From: Symsagittifera roscoffensis
Taxonomy: Eukaryota; Xenacoelomorpha; Acoela; Convolutidae
Direction of reading: 5' to 3'
Assembly: GCF_963678635.1 (NCBI RefSeq)
Contig: NC_087063.1
Coordinates: 71,877,617 to 71,941,616, forward strand
DNA: 64,000 nucleotides
The notes beneath the pieces were generated by a model that saw only the letters and a list, made by a program, of their open reading frames with translations, was not told where the DNA came from and searched no databases. This document shows, piece by piece, positions 21,078-32,046 of this stretch. Each line of letters starts with the position of its first letter. The first letter of the stretch is position 1. A program made the position numbers and the translations under genes.

Positions 21078-21359
21078 TCAGATTTTAAGGGTAGGTTTTT
21101 TCACAGTCAAATAAATCTCGTGAATGATTTCCAAGTCCATTGGAGTAATTCTACGTTTTCCAGTTTCATTTTTTTTCAACATCTCGCAGACCTGCTGAAT
21201 TTCAAGACAGTGGAAGTGAAAGTGACCTTGCAGAAACCACTTACTCAATCCTATACCTCGGTGGTAGATATTCAGATAGATCGCTGGAAGTTTTTGATAT
21301 TTCAAAAATTTATCAAAACAAAGTCGAAAATTTCGCTCCAACCCTTTCTCAATCGTCAT
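21078..21359 (-). CDS. Hypothetical Polinton right-arm protein
   Basis: This is an open 93-residue frame beginning MTIEKGLERNFRLCFDK and ending TVKKPTLKI. It contains FLQGHFHFHCLEIQQV and a basic KKNETGKRRITPMDLEII stretch. It is the first ORF inside the right terminal repeat, so it would be first in the leftward gene series. I recognise no domain. Plus ORF 21120-21377 is its antisense shadow. A shorter minus ORF at 20786-21004 (72 residues) lies between it and the DLEGF gene, also unrecognised. Confidence 0.35.
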   Translation of the reverse strand: MTIEKGLERNFRLCFDKFLKYQKLPAIYLNIYHRGIGLSKWFLQGHFHFHCLEIQQVCEMLKKNETGKRRITPMDLEIIHEIYLTVKKPTLKI

Positions 21360-21700
21360 AGAGTCAAAACTGAATGAGTAAATAGATCGGTTTTCATAAG
21401 TAGCAATGGTTAGATCGGTAGCCCTACCATTTTTCTGTATTGCATAAACGCATCACGTTATTTGTAAGAGCTCATTCAAATAAAACAGCTGTTTACAACA
21501 TCAAGCATTTTCTTTTTTTTTTGCTATTTCAACAAACCTCGAGATGAGAACGTTTTGACGATTGTGAAAATTACTACTTTTTGATCCGACTGCAGTTGAA
21601 AAAACTGAGAAGGTTAGATTTTCTTGATCAATATCCTCAGTGAGCCAATTCCTATTAAAATAGTTTTATGTAATTTATTATTCAACATTTCAGTATAGAA
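21360..21700. other. Non-coding end of the Polinton right arm
   Basis: There is no frame above 60 codons and no repeat apart from short T runs. It would contain the promoter for the leftward genes, but no TATA or other signal stands out. Confidence 0.4.
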
Positions 21701-22088
21701 GGGTAAGAAAAAAGGTTGTTAGTGACGGCGGTGATTGAGAGCGAACATGCATTTCAATTCCCTTAAGCACGTTTACAGTGACCGTAGAAAAATTTTCGAG
21801 ACAAACGCAAAACCTTCAAGATGCAAAGATCCAAAAATTCATTTCCGCCAGGGAACCAGAATTTTGCGACTTAAGTTAAATTCTAGTTGGTAGGCCGTAA
21901 AAAATTTTGGATCCTAAAATTAGAATCCCAACACTTTTCGGTGATAGTGAGCAAAGCACTGGGGAAATTGCAAAATCCTTATCCTTGTATCCGGGAGCCA
22001 AAAGTAAGGATCTTAGACACCCACGAGAAACCTCCCTCCTCAAAAAGCCGACCCCCTCTAAGGATCCCTGGCTGACCCCTATAATGCT
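21701..22088 (-). repeat. Polinton right terminal inverted repeat
   Basis: Its reverse complement starts AGCATTATAGGGGTCAGCC and follows 6185-6568 to the inner CGTCACTAACAAC block. Identity is about 75 percent by eye. The G tract is only five bases here against 10 and 15 in the left copies. Two short plus ORFs here (21887-22104) come from the repeat and are not genes. Confidence 0.88.
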
Positions 22089-22094
22089 ACGCTC
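22089..22094 (+). repeat. Polinton target-site duplication, right copy
   Basis: acgctc, against gcgctc at 6179-6184 (and the duplicated 2395-2400). The unoccupied retroelement site at 26447-26452 reads acgctc and is followed by the same downstream sequence, tttgaataatatcaattacgg. Confidence 0.85.
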
Positions 22095-24191
22095 CTTTGA
22101 ATAATATCAATTACGGTTGATGTAAAATGAACAGTTTCGATAATGAACAAAGTAGTTACTTTTATTAGATTTTGATCTTTAGTAATTGTTTTTGTACTGG
22201 CTATTGTGACTATTTGAGTAGGTATACGTATTTTGTGAGAAAATAATTTTTTTGATCTTCTGCAAGAGTTATTTTGAATGGTTTTTGTATTCTGTTGTTA
22301 ATAAAAGTAGATAAGAGCAGTTTTCCAGAGCAATTGTTTCTTTGAAAATTTTTGAAACAATTGGTAAAACGATTTATTTGGTTCTTTGTGTTTTGGTGGT
22401 CCGTTTGAGTTGTCTTGTCGTTTTTATCTACACTCCGCAAAATTGTTTCCGAATTGTCGACAAAAATTACACGATTTTTAAACGATTCTTTTTTAAAATT
22501 TGGGTTCTTTACCTTTATGTTAAGTAATTGGGTCGTTTTTTCTGCGAACTCACAATCTGAGTCTTGAATAATTTTTATTTGTGAAGTAGAAATCTAAAGA
22601 TTAGAAACATAGTTTAATTTAAAACTCTCTGATTCTTCTAATTTTAATGTAATTTCAGCTTGTTCTAATTTGTCTACGAGTTTGCCAAAAATCGATACCT
22701 GATTCGCGAATTGATGATGAATGAGTTGCTCTTTTCTTCATGTCTTTTCTCCTTATTGTGGTTTTCAAGTCATCGTTAGAATTTCTGTAATTTTTGTGAT
22801 CTTAAAGTCCTGTGTGTTCAGTGAGTACAAGAAATTATTTTCTTACAGCCAGTTATTTTATAGCTTCATTCGGGAGTCTACTTTTTTATTTGCATAATAT
22901 TCTTTGATGTTGTTTGTTTCTTTCTGAATCAAGCATTTTTGAGAAATTTGTTGTGAAACGTTTCCAATCAGACCTAATTTTATGGGTAGGGCTGAGAACC
23001 ATTTTGGGCTGCGCCGTTGAGTGTGGTTTGGATTAGTGCTCTAAATTTATGAATCCATTTTGATGAAATGGTGTACTTATAGGTTCTGGTCCTATATTTG
23101 AGCTTAAGTTGGCCGTGACAGCCTTGAGAAATTCTTTAACTGAATTTTTCATGGTCTGCTCCTGTAAAAACTATTAGTGGTTTATATGATGTTATTGATG
23201 ATCCACCCATGAAAAATGGATTCAAATACTTTTGATATGATTCTGCTGTATTAGGTATTTGTCTAAAATTTGCGAGTTGGTTCCTGCTAATTTCCATGTT
23301 GTTGTAGATTAAAAAATTATGAAATTTCGTTTCTCAGTGATTCTGGTTGGAAGCTTCAATTATTCGTTGTGTACTGTCATTGTATTTTAAAACTTGGTTG
23401 TACAAAATTTGTTTTCATAGCGAATTTTTGTTGTGTTTGCTCTGTTCTTGATGGATTGAAAAAGAAATCAAAATTATCTGGTTGAAAATTATTATCTGGT
23501 TGATCTATGTCATTTCATTGGTACTTATTTTTATAAGAATTTTTTTGTTGTTAATTTTTATAAAATTATTCTTCCTCTTCTGAATTATGTGGTTGATTTA
23601 CGGTTCAATTCACTATTGGTTGAGTAGTGTTATTTTGATGAAAAACTGGAAAAACTTCAGTTCCACTGTTTGTGTGTTTCTTTTGTCATGGAAAGTTACG
23701 GATTGAGTTGTTGGGTTCTTAGATGTTTGCTGATTGTAGTTATGTCTCGAGAGCGGGTCTATGATGTGAAGATTGTTCGTGCTATTGGGTTACTGTTTTT
23801 ATTATTTGCAAAGTTTCGAAGTTATGATTTTAAAAATTGTTTCGATTTGTATACTCTGGTTCTTTGAACAAACGTTTTTCAGTCGTTTGTCTATACGTTT
23901 GGTAAACCACGTGGGATAGGATGGAAGACTTGTGTTTTAAGGTTGTATCGTAAAAAAAACAAAAATAATTACGTGCAAGGGGGCGTAATTTCTGAGCTAT
24001 TTGGCTTTAAGTGCTGTCATTTTCAAAGAAAAGATTACGCACGCATTAGCTATATGCATTAAAGTTTATGCATTAGCTTATATTTCTGAAACGTAGCAGA
24101 AGTAGAGTTTGTCAAAGAATAGCTGGTTATGTATAAAAATCAAAGTTAGTTCAGCTCATTGTTGAGAATTCAAAATTCTTTCCAAATTTTT
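22095..24191 (-). pseudogene. Ty3/gypsy-like gag relic (unit B), right flank of the Polinton
   Basis: Read leftward from 24191: leader, Gag N-terminus, Gag core, then a zinc knuckle near 22425-22475. The knuckle keeps three cysteines (CNFC and a later EC) but its His is replaced, so it is degraded. A Lys/Arg and Gln/Asn-rich tail continues to the Polinton boundary (22210-22440, with TTQTDHQNTKNQ in a shifted frame). The Gag core motif typical of this family, an AQKWF-type run, is not intact here but is visible in unit C. Identity with unit C (26453-28541) is about 85-90 percent by eye. Stops and frameshifts are frequent. Confidence 0.65.
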
Positions 24192-25668
24192 TGTCGAGGC
24201 AGAACCCGCTTCATCAATGGGCAGTACGCGTATAGGAGCACACATCCTTAGTTTAAGACCAGTCTGTCCCGATGGGATTGGAAACCTTACTACTCCTTAC
24301 CGCTTTAAAAACATCTGCCCGAACAACTTTGTCATACGAAGCTTTCACGGGTCCACAACCAACAGCGCCATCTTCCATTGTCGTGTCCACCATTCCACTT
24401 GCATAGTTTTGCAACAGAGAAAAAATTGAAAGGAAAAATTGAAGCCGAAACATAAAAGTAATCATGAAAACAATTCCAATACCAGCAAAAACAAACTGAG
24501 AGCAACTTTCCAGATTTGTTTTAAGTTACTGATTTCTATATTATATCATTTTTCTACATATAGAAATACATTTAGTTTAAGTATTTGTTTTTTTTTTCGG
24601 AAAAACTCGTGTTTTTCTTAGCTTTTGATAGCTCATTTTTATCGTTATAATTCTGTGTTTAACATATTGAGATGTAAAAATAGATGGATGTAAAAGAGAA
24701 TGTAAAGCTCATTTTGCTTAAAGCGCTCATGTTTACTTCGAATTCATTAAATTCTTCTGTAATAGTTTACAGTATTTCCTTTAAAAGCCTAAACCCTTAT
24801 AAACACGTTTTCAAATTTTCATAACTTGACATTGCAATTATTAAGTTGATTTTAAAATCTGGCAGGTATATAAAAGTACCAACTTTTAATTTTTTTTTCT
24901 TTTACTGATTTTTAATTGCCAGCCACACTCTCATTTACTCTCCCCCTCTTACCCCATACCCTTCCATTAATTCGCACTCCCGCGTTTAAGTGGGGGGACG
25001 GACGGTAAGAGAATATGATAGGTTTATCTCAGGGATACTAATTTGCAAAATTAGTTTGATGTTGAGTAGTATTTAAGTATATAAGCTGAAGAGGCACTGA
25101 GTAGCTCAAAAAATGTCAAAAGTGAGCAATTTTTAAAAAAAAAACTGACAAAGTATTTTCTATTCTAGTCAATTGTAACCGTTTTTAATTTAATCAGTAA
25201 TATTTTAAGTTTTGAGAACAAAATATTTTAAACTTAAATTTTATATCAAGATTTACCTAAAATGTAGTGATAAAACCGTATAAAATAACTATTTTATTCA
25301 AATTACAGCTAAAACACAGTCAGATATTAGAACAATAGTCAGATTTTAAAACAATATAATAGAACAAGTTAAAGCTAAAACACAGTCAAATATTTTTAAA
25401 GTTCGCCAGAAATTCAATTGAAACAAAGATAGTTTTCAAAATTTGGCGATGTGGCTCAAACAACGAATAGAATTGCGCAGAATTTACTCTGCTAGCCGTA
25501 TAATGAAAATGGCAGTGCCAGATATTTTTCGCATCTAATTGTTTAATACTAAGTCTGCAAGCAGTAATTTTATTCAAGGAACAAAAAAATAACGCAACTC
25601 AACCTTTAGAAGGAGTTTTTTAGTTTTTGAATGACAAGTTTTTGAGCATAAAATTTTTCGATATTGCA
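24192..25668 (-). repeat. Retroelement long terminal repeat, copy B (1477 bp)
   Basis: It starts TGTCGAGGCAGAACC and ends GATATTGCA, so it has TG...CA ends, and is the same length as 28542-30018. I saw one single-base change near 24240, one near 24251 and one near 24889. Outside these limits identity falls at once: right of 25668 the two copies read ggtatataaaat and ggtaaaaactag. Placement directly upstream (minus strand) of Gag leaders fits an LTR. No primer-binding site was identified and no flanking target duplication is evident. TATA-like boxes lie at 24866-24875 and 25077-25084. Confidence 0.7.
24253..24465 (-). CDS. Small ORF with signal-peptide-like start inside the LTR, copy B
   Basis: This 70-residue ORF begins MITFMFRLQFFLSIFSLLQN, a hydrophobic run like a secretion signal, then GMVDTTMEDGAVGCGPVKAS and a basic end. 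The identical ORF lies at 28603-28815. The opposite strand is also open for 70 codons, so the frame could be chance preserved by the recent identity of the two repeats. No family is recognised. If real it would be a short secreted peptide encoded by a repeat. Confidence 0.2.
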   Translation of the reverse strand: MITFMFRLQFFLSIFSLLQNYASGMVDTTMEDGAVGCGPVKASYDKVVRADVFKAVRSSKVSNPIGTDWS

Positions 25669-25670
25669 GG

Positions 25671-25715
25671 TATATAAAATAGAATGGGATATAAAATAGG
25701 GATATAAAATAGAAT
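25671..25715 (+). repeat. Short tandem array of gatataaaata
   Basis: Three imperfect units of tataaaatag(aatgg)ga sit directly outside the LTR edge. A slippage array is the simplest reading. Confidence 0.6.
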
Positions 25716-26446
25716 GTAAATGTCATTTTGCTTAAAGTAAATTTATTTCGTTCCATGTATAAAAATTTAATGATGTTTGATTGTGCTCCTGATTTTATCA
25801 AAAAAATCAACTTCAAGGTCTGGTGGTTGAAAAGTTTTGCTGTGTGGATTTCCTAATAGAAATAAGATTGACCAATTTTTTTCTTTCAGCGGCGGTGATT
25901 TTGGTGTTGTATTTTGTTATTATTGTTTGTATAGGCATGATTATCGAAAAAAAATGTGGAGTATAATATGGGTCTGTTGTTTGGTTTTTTTCTAAGTTTG
26001 TCAAAGTTATTATCAAAATTTTTGTTCTGATAGTGGTCAAAAAGAACTTGAGTTTCTTATTCGTTTTCTATTTCAACATAATAATAACTAATGTGTTTTT
26101 AGTTTTCACTTTCGTCGTCGGTGCTTTCACAATCAATATAATTTAATTGCAGCTCGGAAATTTCTGTATTTTCTATTCCTGGTGGGTCTGGAGTTGTTTC
26201 AACTGTAGCTTGTAGCCCGATTATTTTTTGTTGATGTTTTGGTGCACTACTTCTATAATTTTGATCCTGTCTACTTGAGGAAATCGAAATGTTTGGACGT
26301 GGTGAATGAGAATAGTTTCTTGATCTATTTTAAATCTGTTGTTTCTATTCTATTGTTATACCTCCTATGGTTCAATTCTTATTTGAGTTGTCTCTAAGTC
26401 CATTATTTGAGTAACTCTTATTGAGCTTGTTTGCAAATTGTCTGGA

Positions 26447-26452
26447 ACGCTC
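26447..26452 (+). other. Unoccupied Polinton target site in the paralogous retroelement
   Basis: acgctc sits in the context caaattgtctgga-acgctc-ttttgaataatatc. The left context matches the sequence left of the Polinton (gaaaattgtttgga, 6165-6178) and the right context matches that right of it (22095 onward). It shows what the site looked like before insertion. Confidence 0.85.
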
Positions 26453-28541
26453 TTTTGAATAATATCAATTACGGTTGTAAAATGAACGACTTCGATGATG
26501 AATAAAGTAGTTAATTCTATTACATTTTGATCTGGAGTAATTGTTTTTGTACTGGCTATTGTGACTATTTGATTAGCTATACGTATTTTGTGAAAAAAAA
26601 AATTTCTTGATCTTCTGCAAGAGTTATTTTTGAATGGTTTTTGTATTCTGTTGTTAACAAAATTATATGATAGCAGTTTTCCAGAGCAATTATTACTTTG
26701 AAAAATTTTGTTAAGTAAAAAGATTTATTTGGTTGTTTGTGTTTTGGTGGTCCGTTTGAGTTGTCTTGTCGTTTTTGTCTACATTCGGCAATACTTTTTC
26801 CGAATCGTCGACAAAAATTACACCAACTTTAAGCGAGGTTTTTTGTTGAAGTTTGGGTTCTTTTCCTTTATGTTAAGTAGTTGGGTTATTTTTTTTCGGC
26901 GAACTCACTATCTGAGTCTTGTATATTACTTATTTGTGAAGTAGAAGTTTATAGTTTAGAAACAGATAGAAATTTAAAATTTTCTGTTTCTTCTAATTTC
27001 CTTGTAAGTTCAACTTGTTCTAATTTGTCTACGAGTTAGCTAAAATTGATACCTGGTTTGTGATGATGAATGCGTTGCTCTTTTCTTTATTGCTTTTCTC
27101 CTAATTGTGGTGTTCAAATCATCATTAGAATTTTTGTCTTTTTTGTGCTCTTAAAATCCTGTGTTTTCAGAGAGTATGCTTTTGGTAAAAGTAATTCTAT
27201 ACTTAGAGCCAGTTGTTTTATAGCTTCATTTGGGAGTCTACACATTCGTTGCATAAAAATCTTTGAAGTTTGTTTGTTTCTTTCTGAATCAAGCCTTTTT
27301 GAAAAATCTGTTGTTAAACGTTTTCAATCGGACCTCATTTTATGGGTAGGGCTGAGAACCATTTTGGGCTTCGCCGTCGAGTTTGGCTTGTGTTAGTGCT
27401 CTAAATCTATTAATGCAATTTTGATGAGGTGTACTTATGGGTTCTGATCTTATATTTGAGTTTAAGTTGGCCGTTACAACTTGAGATAATCTTCAACTGA
27501 ATATTCAGCATCTGCTCCTGTAAAAACTATTAGTGGTTTGTTTGTCATTATAGAAAATCCACCCATGAGGTATGGATTCATATACTTTTGAAAAGATTCT
27601 GCTGTATTAGGTATTTGTGTAATTTTTGTTAGTTGGTTCCTACTAACTTCCATGTTGTTGTAGATGAAAGAGTTATAGCATTTCGTTTCTCTTTGATTCT
27701 GGTTGGAAAACTTGAGTGTTCGTTGTGTCTTTTGATTGTATTTTAAGACTTGGTTGTGCAAAATTTGATTTTACAGCGAATTTTTGTTGTGTTTGCTCTG
27801 CTCTTGATGGATTGAAAAGGGAATCAGAACTATCTGATTGAAAAATTTTATTTAGTTGATCTATCTCATTTCATTACTTACTTTTATTAGAGTTATTTTG
27901 TTGTTATTTTTTTTATAAAAATTACTCTTCCTCTTCTGAATTATTTGGTTGAATTTTGTTCAATTCACTATTGGCTGTGTAGTGTTATTTTGATGAAACA
28001 CTGGAAAATTTTGAGTGCCATCTGTTTGTGTGTGTCTCTTGTCATGGAAAATTACGGATTGAGTTGTTGGGTTCTTAGATGTTTGCTAATTGTATTTATG
28101 TCTCGAGACTGGGCCTGTGTTGTTAACATTGTTCGTGCTATTGGGTTACTGTTTTTATTATTTGCAAAAAAATCGAAATTATGGTTTTTAAAATTGTTTC
28201 CAATTGTATATTTTGGTTTTTTGATTGAACGTTTTTCAGTGATTTGTCTATACGTTTGGTAATCCATGCGGGATAGGGCGGAAAACTTGTGTTTTAAGAT
28301 TGTATCGGATAAACAAAAATAATTACGAGCAAGGGGGCCTTATTTCTGAGCCATTTGGCTTTATGTTCTGTCATATTTAAAAAAAAGATTACGCATTAGC
28401 TATATGCATCAAGTTTTATGCATTAGCTTATATTTCTTATACGTAGCAGAAGTAGACTTTGTCATAGAATAACTGGTTATGTATAATAACCAAAGTTAAT
28501 TCAGCTCCTTGTTGGGAATTCAAAATTCTTTCCAATTTTTT

Positions 28542-30018
28542 TGTCGAGGCAGAACCCGCTTCATCAATGGGCAGTACGCGTATACGAGCACACATCCTTC
28601 GTTTAAGACCAGTCTGTCCCGATGGGATTGGAAACCTTACTACTCCTTACCGCTTTAAAAACATCTGCCCGAACAACTTTGTCATACGAAGCTTTCACGG
28701 GTCCACAACCAACAGCGCCATCTTCCATTGTCGTGTCCACCATTCCACTTGCATAGTTTTGCAACAGAGAAAAAATTGAAAGGAAAAATTGAAGCCGAAA
28801 CATAAAAGTAATCATGAAAACAATTCCAATACCAGCAAAAACAAACTGAGAGCAACTTTCCAGATTTGTTTTAAGTTACTGATTTCTATATTATATCATT
28901 TTTCTACATATAGAAATACATTTAGTTTAAGTATTTGTTTTTTTTTTCGGAAAAACTCGTGTTTTTCTTAGCTTTTGATAGCTCATTTTTATCGTTATAA
29001 TTCTGTGTTTAACATATTGAGATGTAAAAATAGATGGATGTAAAAGAGAATGTAAAGCTCATTTTGCTTAAAGCGCTCATGTTTACTTCGAATTCATTAA
29101 ATTCTTCTGTAATAGTTTACAGTATTTCCTTTAAAAGCCTAAACCCTTATAAACACGTTTTCAAATTTTCATAACTTGACATTGCAATTATTAAGTTGAT
29201 TTTAAAATCTGGCAGGTATATAAAAGTACCAACTTTTAAATTTTTTTTCTTTTACTGATTTTTAATTGCCAGCCACACTCTCATTTACTCTCCCCCTCTT
29301 ACCCCATACCCTTCCATTAATTCGCACTCCCGCGTTTAAGTGGGGGGACGGACGGTAAGAGAATATGATAGGTTTATCTCAGGGATACTAATTTGCAAAA
29401 TTAGTTTGATGTTGAGTAGTATTTAAGTATATAAGCTGAAGAGGCACTGAGTAGCTCAAAAAATGTCAAAAGTGAGCAATTTTTAAAAAAAAAACTGACA
29501 AAGTATTTTCTATTCTAGTCAATTGTAACCGTTTTTAATTTAATCAGTAATATTTTAAGTTTTGAGAACAAAATATTTTAAACTTAAATTTTATATCAAG
29601 ATTTACCTAAAATGTAGTGATAAAACCGTATAAAATAACTATTTTATTCAAATTACAGCTAAAACACAGTCAGATATTAGAACAATAGTCAGATTTTAAA
29701 ACAATATAATAGAACAAGTTAAAGCTAAAACACAGTCAAATATTTTTAAAGTTCGCCAGAAATTCAATTGAAACAAAGATAGTTTTCAAAATTTGGCGAT
29801 GTGGCTCAAACAACGAATAGAATTGCGCAGAATTTACTCTGCTAGCCGTATAATGAAAATGGCAGTGCCAGATATTTTTCGCATCTAATTGTTTAATACT
29901 AAGTCTGCAAGCAGTAATTTTATTCAAGGAACAAAAAAATAACGCAACTCAACCTTTAGAAGGAGTTTTTTAGTTTTTGAATGACAAGTTTTTGAGCATA
30001 AAATTTTTCGATATTGCA
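28542..30018 (-). repeat. Retroelement long terminal repeat, copy C (1477 bp)
   Basis: Same limits and length as 24192-25668: TGTCGAGGC at the left, GATATTGCA at the right. It lies upstream (minus strand) of the unit C Gag leader. Near-identity of the two LTRs, against roughly 10-15 percent divergence between the Gag regions beside them, points to a younger origin or gene conversion of the LTRs. Confidence 0.7.
28603..28815 (-). CDS. Small ORF with signal-peptide-like start inside the LTR, copy C
   Basis: Protein identical to the ORF at 24253-24465. The same doubts apply: both strands are open and no family is recognised. Confidence 0.2.
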   Translation of the reverse strand: MITFMFRLQFFLSIFSLLQNYASGMVDTTMEDGAVGCGPVKASYDKVVRADVFKAVRSSKVSNPIGTDWS

Positions 30019-30872
30019 GGTAAAAACTAGTTTTTACCTTATTGAAACTCTTTGACCGATTACAAGTTGCCACTATCTTAATTTAAAACATTTGAAAACT
30101 AAATTAGGACTAGAAAAAAAAATTTTTCAAACCTTATAATCCAGTCAGTAGAAATAAGTTCAGCTGTTTTTTATATTACGATTTAGATCAGCATCTCTTG
30201 AGCAGTATCACAAAATTTTAATGGAGTTTCAAATAACTTGAGGTAAGAACAGTTTTTTGGACATTAATTAGACTTTTTTTTCAAAACAATCAAAAATTGG
30301 TTTAATGTACATATGAGGGCGATACTAGTTACCACATTTGACCAATGTTTTTCTAGGTTTCGTTAGCTTTTTTTTGTGTTTTGAACTATCTAGATCCGTT
30401 ATTTTTTTCAGCAAAAAATTTCAACTCAAGAAAAAGAGCATGAATATATGAAAATGTAATAACTTTATGCTTGGAAAGTTGCTCTTGGTAATGATGAAGG
30501 AACAAAATTCTTTTGCGAAATTGTTCTTGGTTGATTCGGTAAATGTACTGGACAATTTAAGTATTACCCATCAAAGCTTCTTTAAACTACTCTAGTTTTC
30601 AGTTTTAAAACATGTAATCATTTTCTGCTTGTAACAAATAGGACGTTTTAAATCACATCCTTGCAATTCTGATCAGAAACTGTGAACTTTTTAATCTTAA
30701 AAAATAGGTTTTATTCTGCTTGTAACAAATAGGACGTTTTAAATCACCTTCTTGCAATTCTGATCAGAATCTGTAAACTTTTTAAACTAAAAAAACAGGA
30801 AATCTTGCGTCAAGTTAGCAAAAAATTAGAATCTGCAATCTGATTGGCTCAGTAGAATATTGGTTTTCACTA
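30019..30872. other. Non-coding DNA with a 93-bp tandem duplication
   Basis: No gene is seen. At about 30622-30715 and 30716-30805 the same block is present twice: ttctgcttgtaacaaatagg, then acgttttaaatcac and cttgcaattctgatcagaa. The remainder is AT-rich without long frames. Confidence 0.6.
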
Positions 30873-31394
30873 CACTAGTGGACAAAATTAAGCGCATGTT
30901 TTTTTATCTCTAAAATATCAGTTTGCAATGTCTATTTTGGAAAACAAATCGTTCCAACGTTAGTTCCAAATGTACACAGACCAAGATTAAATGATCAGAG
31001 CTACCCTTTATGCAACTATCAAAACTTGGTTTCAAAGTCTCATCTAGGTATTCCTGGTCTGAAAATGCCATGTTTCCTCATCTGCTCTAGTTTGTCAATA
31101 TGCGATGTCCAACATTCTCAGCGAGAAAATTGAATTAATCGAGTGAAAAATTTCCTAAAACCGGATGTTTACGTTTTCACGCAGATTGAGATAAGGAAAC
31201 CTGGAATTTTCAGAAGAATTACATTGATAAGTCTTTGGAACAAAATTTTGACAGTTTCATCGAGGGATCATTTACTCCTGGCCTTTGTAAAATGTTTGCT
31301 GAAATATGAAGTAAATGTTGTCAAAATTGGACAATGAAAATGCGTTTTAGAGAATAAAAAAACATTATTATGCACTTAAGTTTGCCCACTAGTG
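30873..31394. mobile_element. Mariner-like MITE, 522 bp
   Basis: It begins CACTAGTGGACAAAATTAAG, preceded by TA, and ends with the inverted counterpart, whose reverse complement reads CACTAGTGGGCAAACTTAAG. A TA-type target and short inverted ends with a CACTAG-like tip suit the Tc1/mariner superfamily. The right flank reads TG-TA, so that target copy is mutated or shifted. The 64-residue ORF inside (31143-31337) shows no transposase motif, so it is non-autonomous. Confidence 0.6.
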
Positions 31395-31920
31395 TGTAAT
31401 ACAGAAATATAACCACTTTCGCTCACTCGGCTTCTGAATATCTTTAAAAAATTTAAACATAAAGTTTTGAATCAAAGTCCTAAAAGCTATGTAATACAAT
31501 TTTTGCGGACATTTATGTTATATTCAGAGTGAGACTTCCAACAAATCCTGCTTTTTCTTGAGATATATTACGCAGGCTGAGGAAAATACTGCATACACTA
31601 GAAGCGGGGTCCTATGCATAGACTTGTTAAAAAATGGTCGGTTTTTGAAACCAAAAACTGATATCTTGATGGAGGGAAAATTATGTCTCTTAGGCTGCGT
31701 TAGAAATTTGGTGAACACCAAAATAATGTGAAATTTTTCTTAGTTCATTTAATTGAGAAAGGTTCCACATCAGATACTGAAAAAAGGACAATCAAACCCC
31801 GGAATACACTAGAAAAAACTAAAAACCGAATTTGCATACTGTCCTAGAGGGCAGCACAGATCAATTTCTCTTAGTCCGATTAGGAGGATTGATGAAAATA
31901 TTGGGAAATGTTGCTTTAAA
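31395..31920. other. Non-coding DNA
   Basis: No gene is recognised. The phrase tacactagaa occurs at about 31594 and 31804, which may be worn mariner-like ends. A third CACTAGT-type end occurs reversed at about 32107-32118. Confidence 0.4.
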
Positions 31921-32046
31921 TCATTAAGAGGCCAAATTGTGCACTGGATAGGTTCAAATCAGTTACAAATCAGGTACAAATCAGTTTTTTGCCTGATGCG
32001 GAACCCGCTTGCAATTCACAAAATGCACAGTTTGGCCTCGTAATGA
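31921..32046. mobile_element. Short inverted-repeat element R5, internally deleted copy
   Basis: The ends are cattaagaggccaaattgtgca and its near inverted counterpart tgcacagtttggcctcgtaatg. Inside is gcggaacccgcttgcaattc, one unit of the degenerate repeat found seven times in the longer copy at 50187-50525. Confidence 0.6.

Larger units (their letters stand above)
6185..22088. mobile_element. Polinton/Maverick (adintovirus-like) DNA element, 15.9 kb
   Basis: The element is bounded by inverted repeats of about 385 bp (6185-6568 and 21701-22088) beginning AG and ending CT. It is flanked by gcgctc (6179-6184) and acgctc (22089-22094), a 6-bp target duplication with one difference, as is typical of Polintons. 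Inside, on the minus strand, lie the family's hallmark genes: protein-primed DNA polymerase B, retroviral-type integrase, genome-packaging ATPase, double-jelly-roll-type capsid protein and penton-like minor capsid protein. Almost every gene has frameshifts or stops, so the element is a fossil. An adenain-like protease was not found. It is inserted in the gag end of a Ty3-like retroelement. Confidence 0.92.
25669..28541 (-). pseudogene. Ty3/gypsy-like internal region, gag and protease only (unit C)
   Basis: Between the two LTRs, read leftward: Gag start (28052-28267, MDYQTYRQITEKRS), Gag core (27474-27761, with YLMGGFSIMTNKPLIVFTGA; then AQKWFSALP near 27350), and a zinc knuckle near 26765-26815 (CNFC, later AEC; its His is replaced by Lys). 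Next come the Gag tail and an acidic DDESE-like block near 26110. The protease relic near 25745-25840 reads FLIKSGAQSNII, where the catalytic Asp is Lys. Reverse transcriptase, RNase H and integrase are absent: the LTR follows within about 80 bp. It is therefore an internally deleted, non-autonomous and dead unit. Many frameshifts separate the pieces. Confidence 0.7.
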
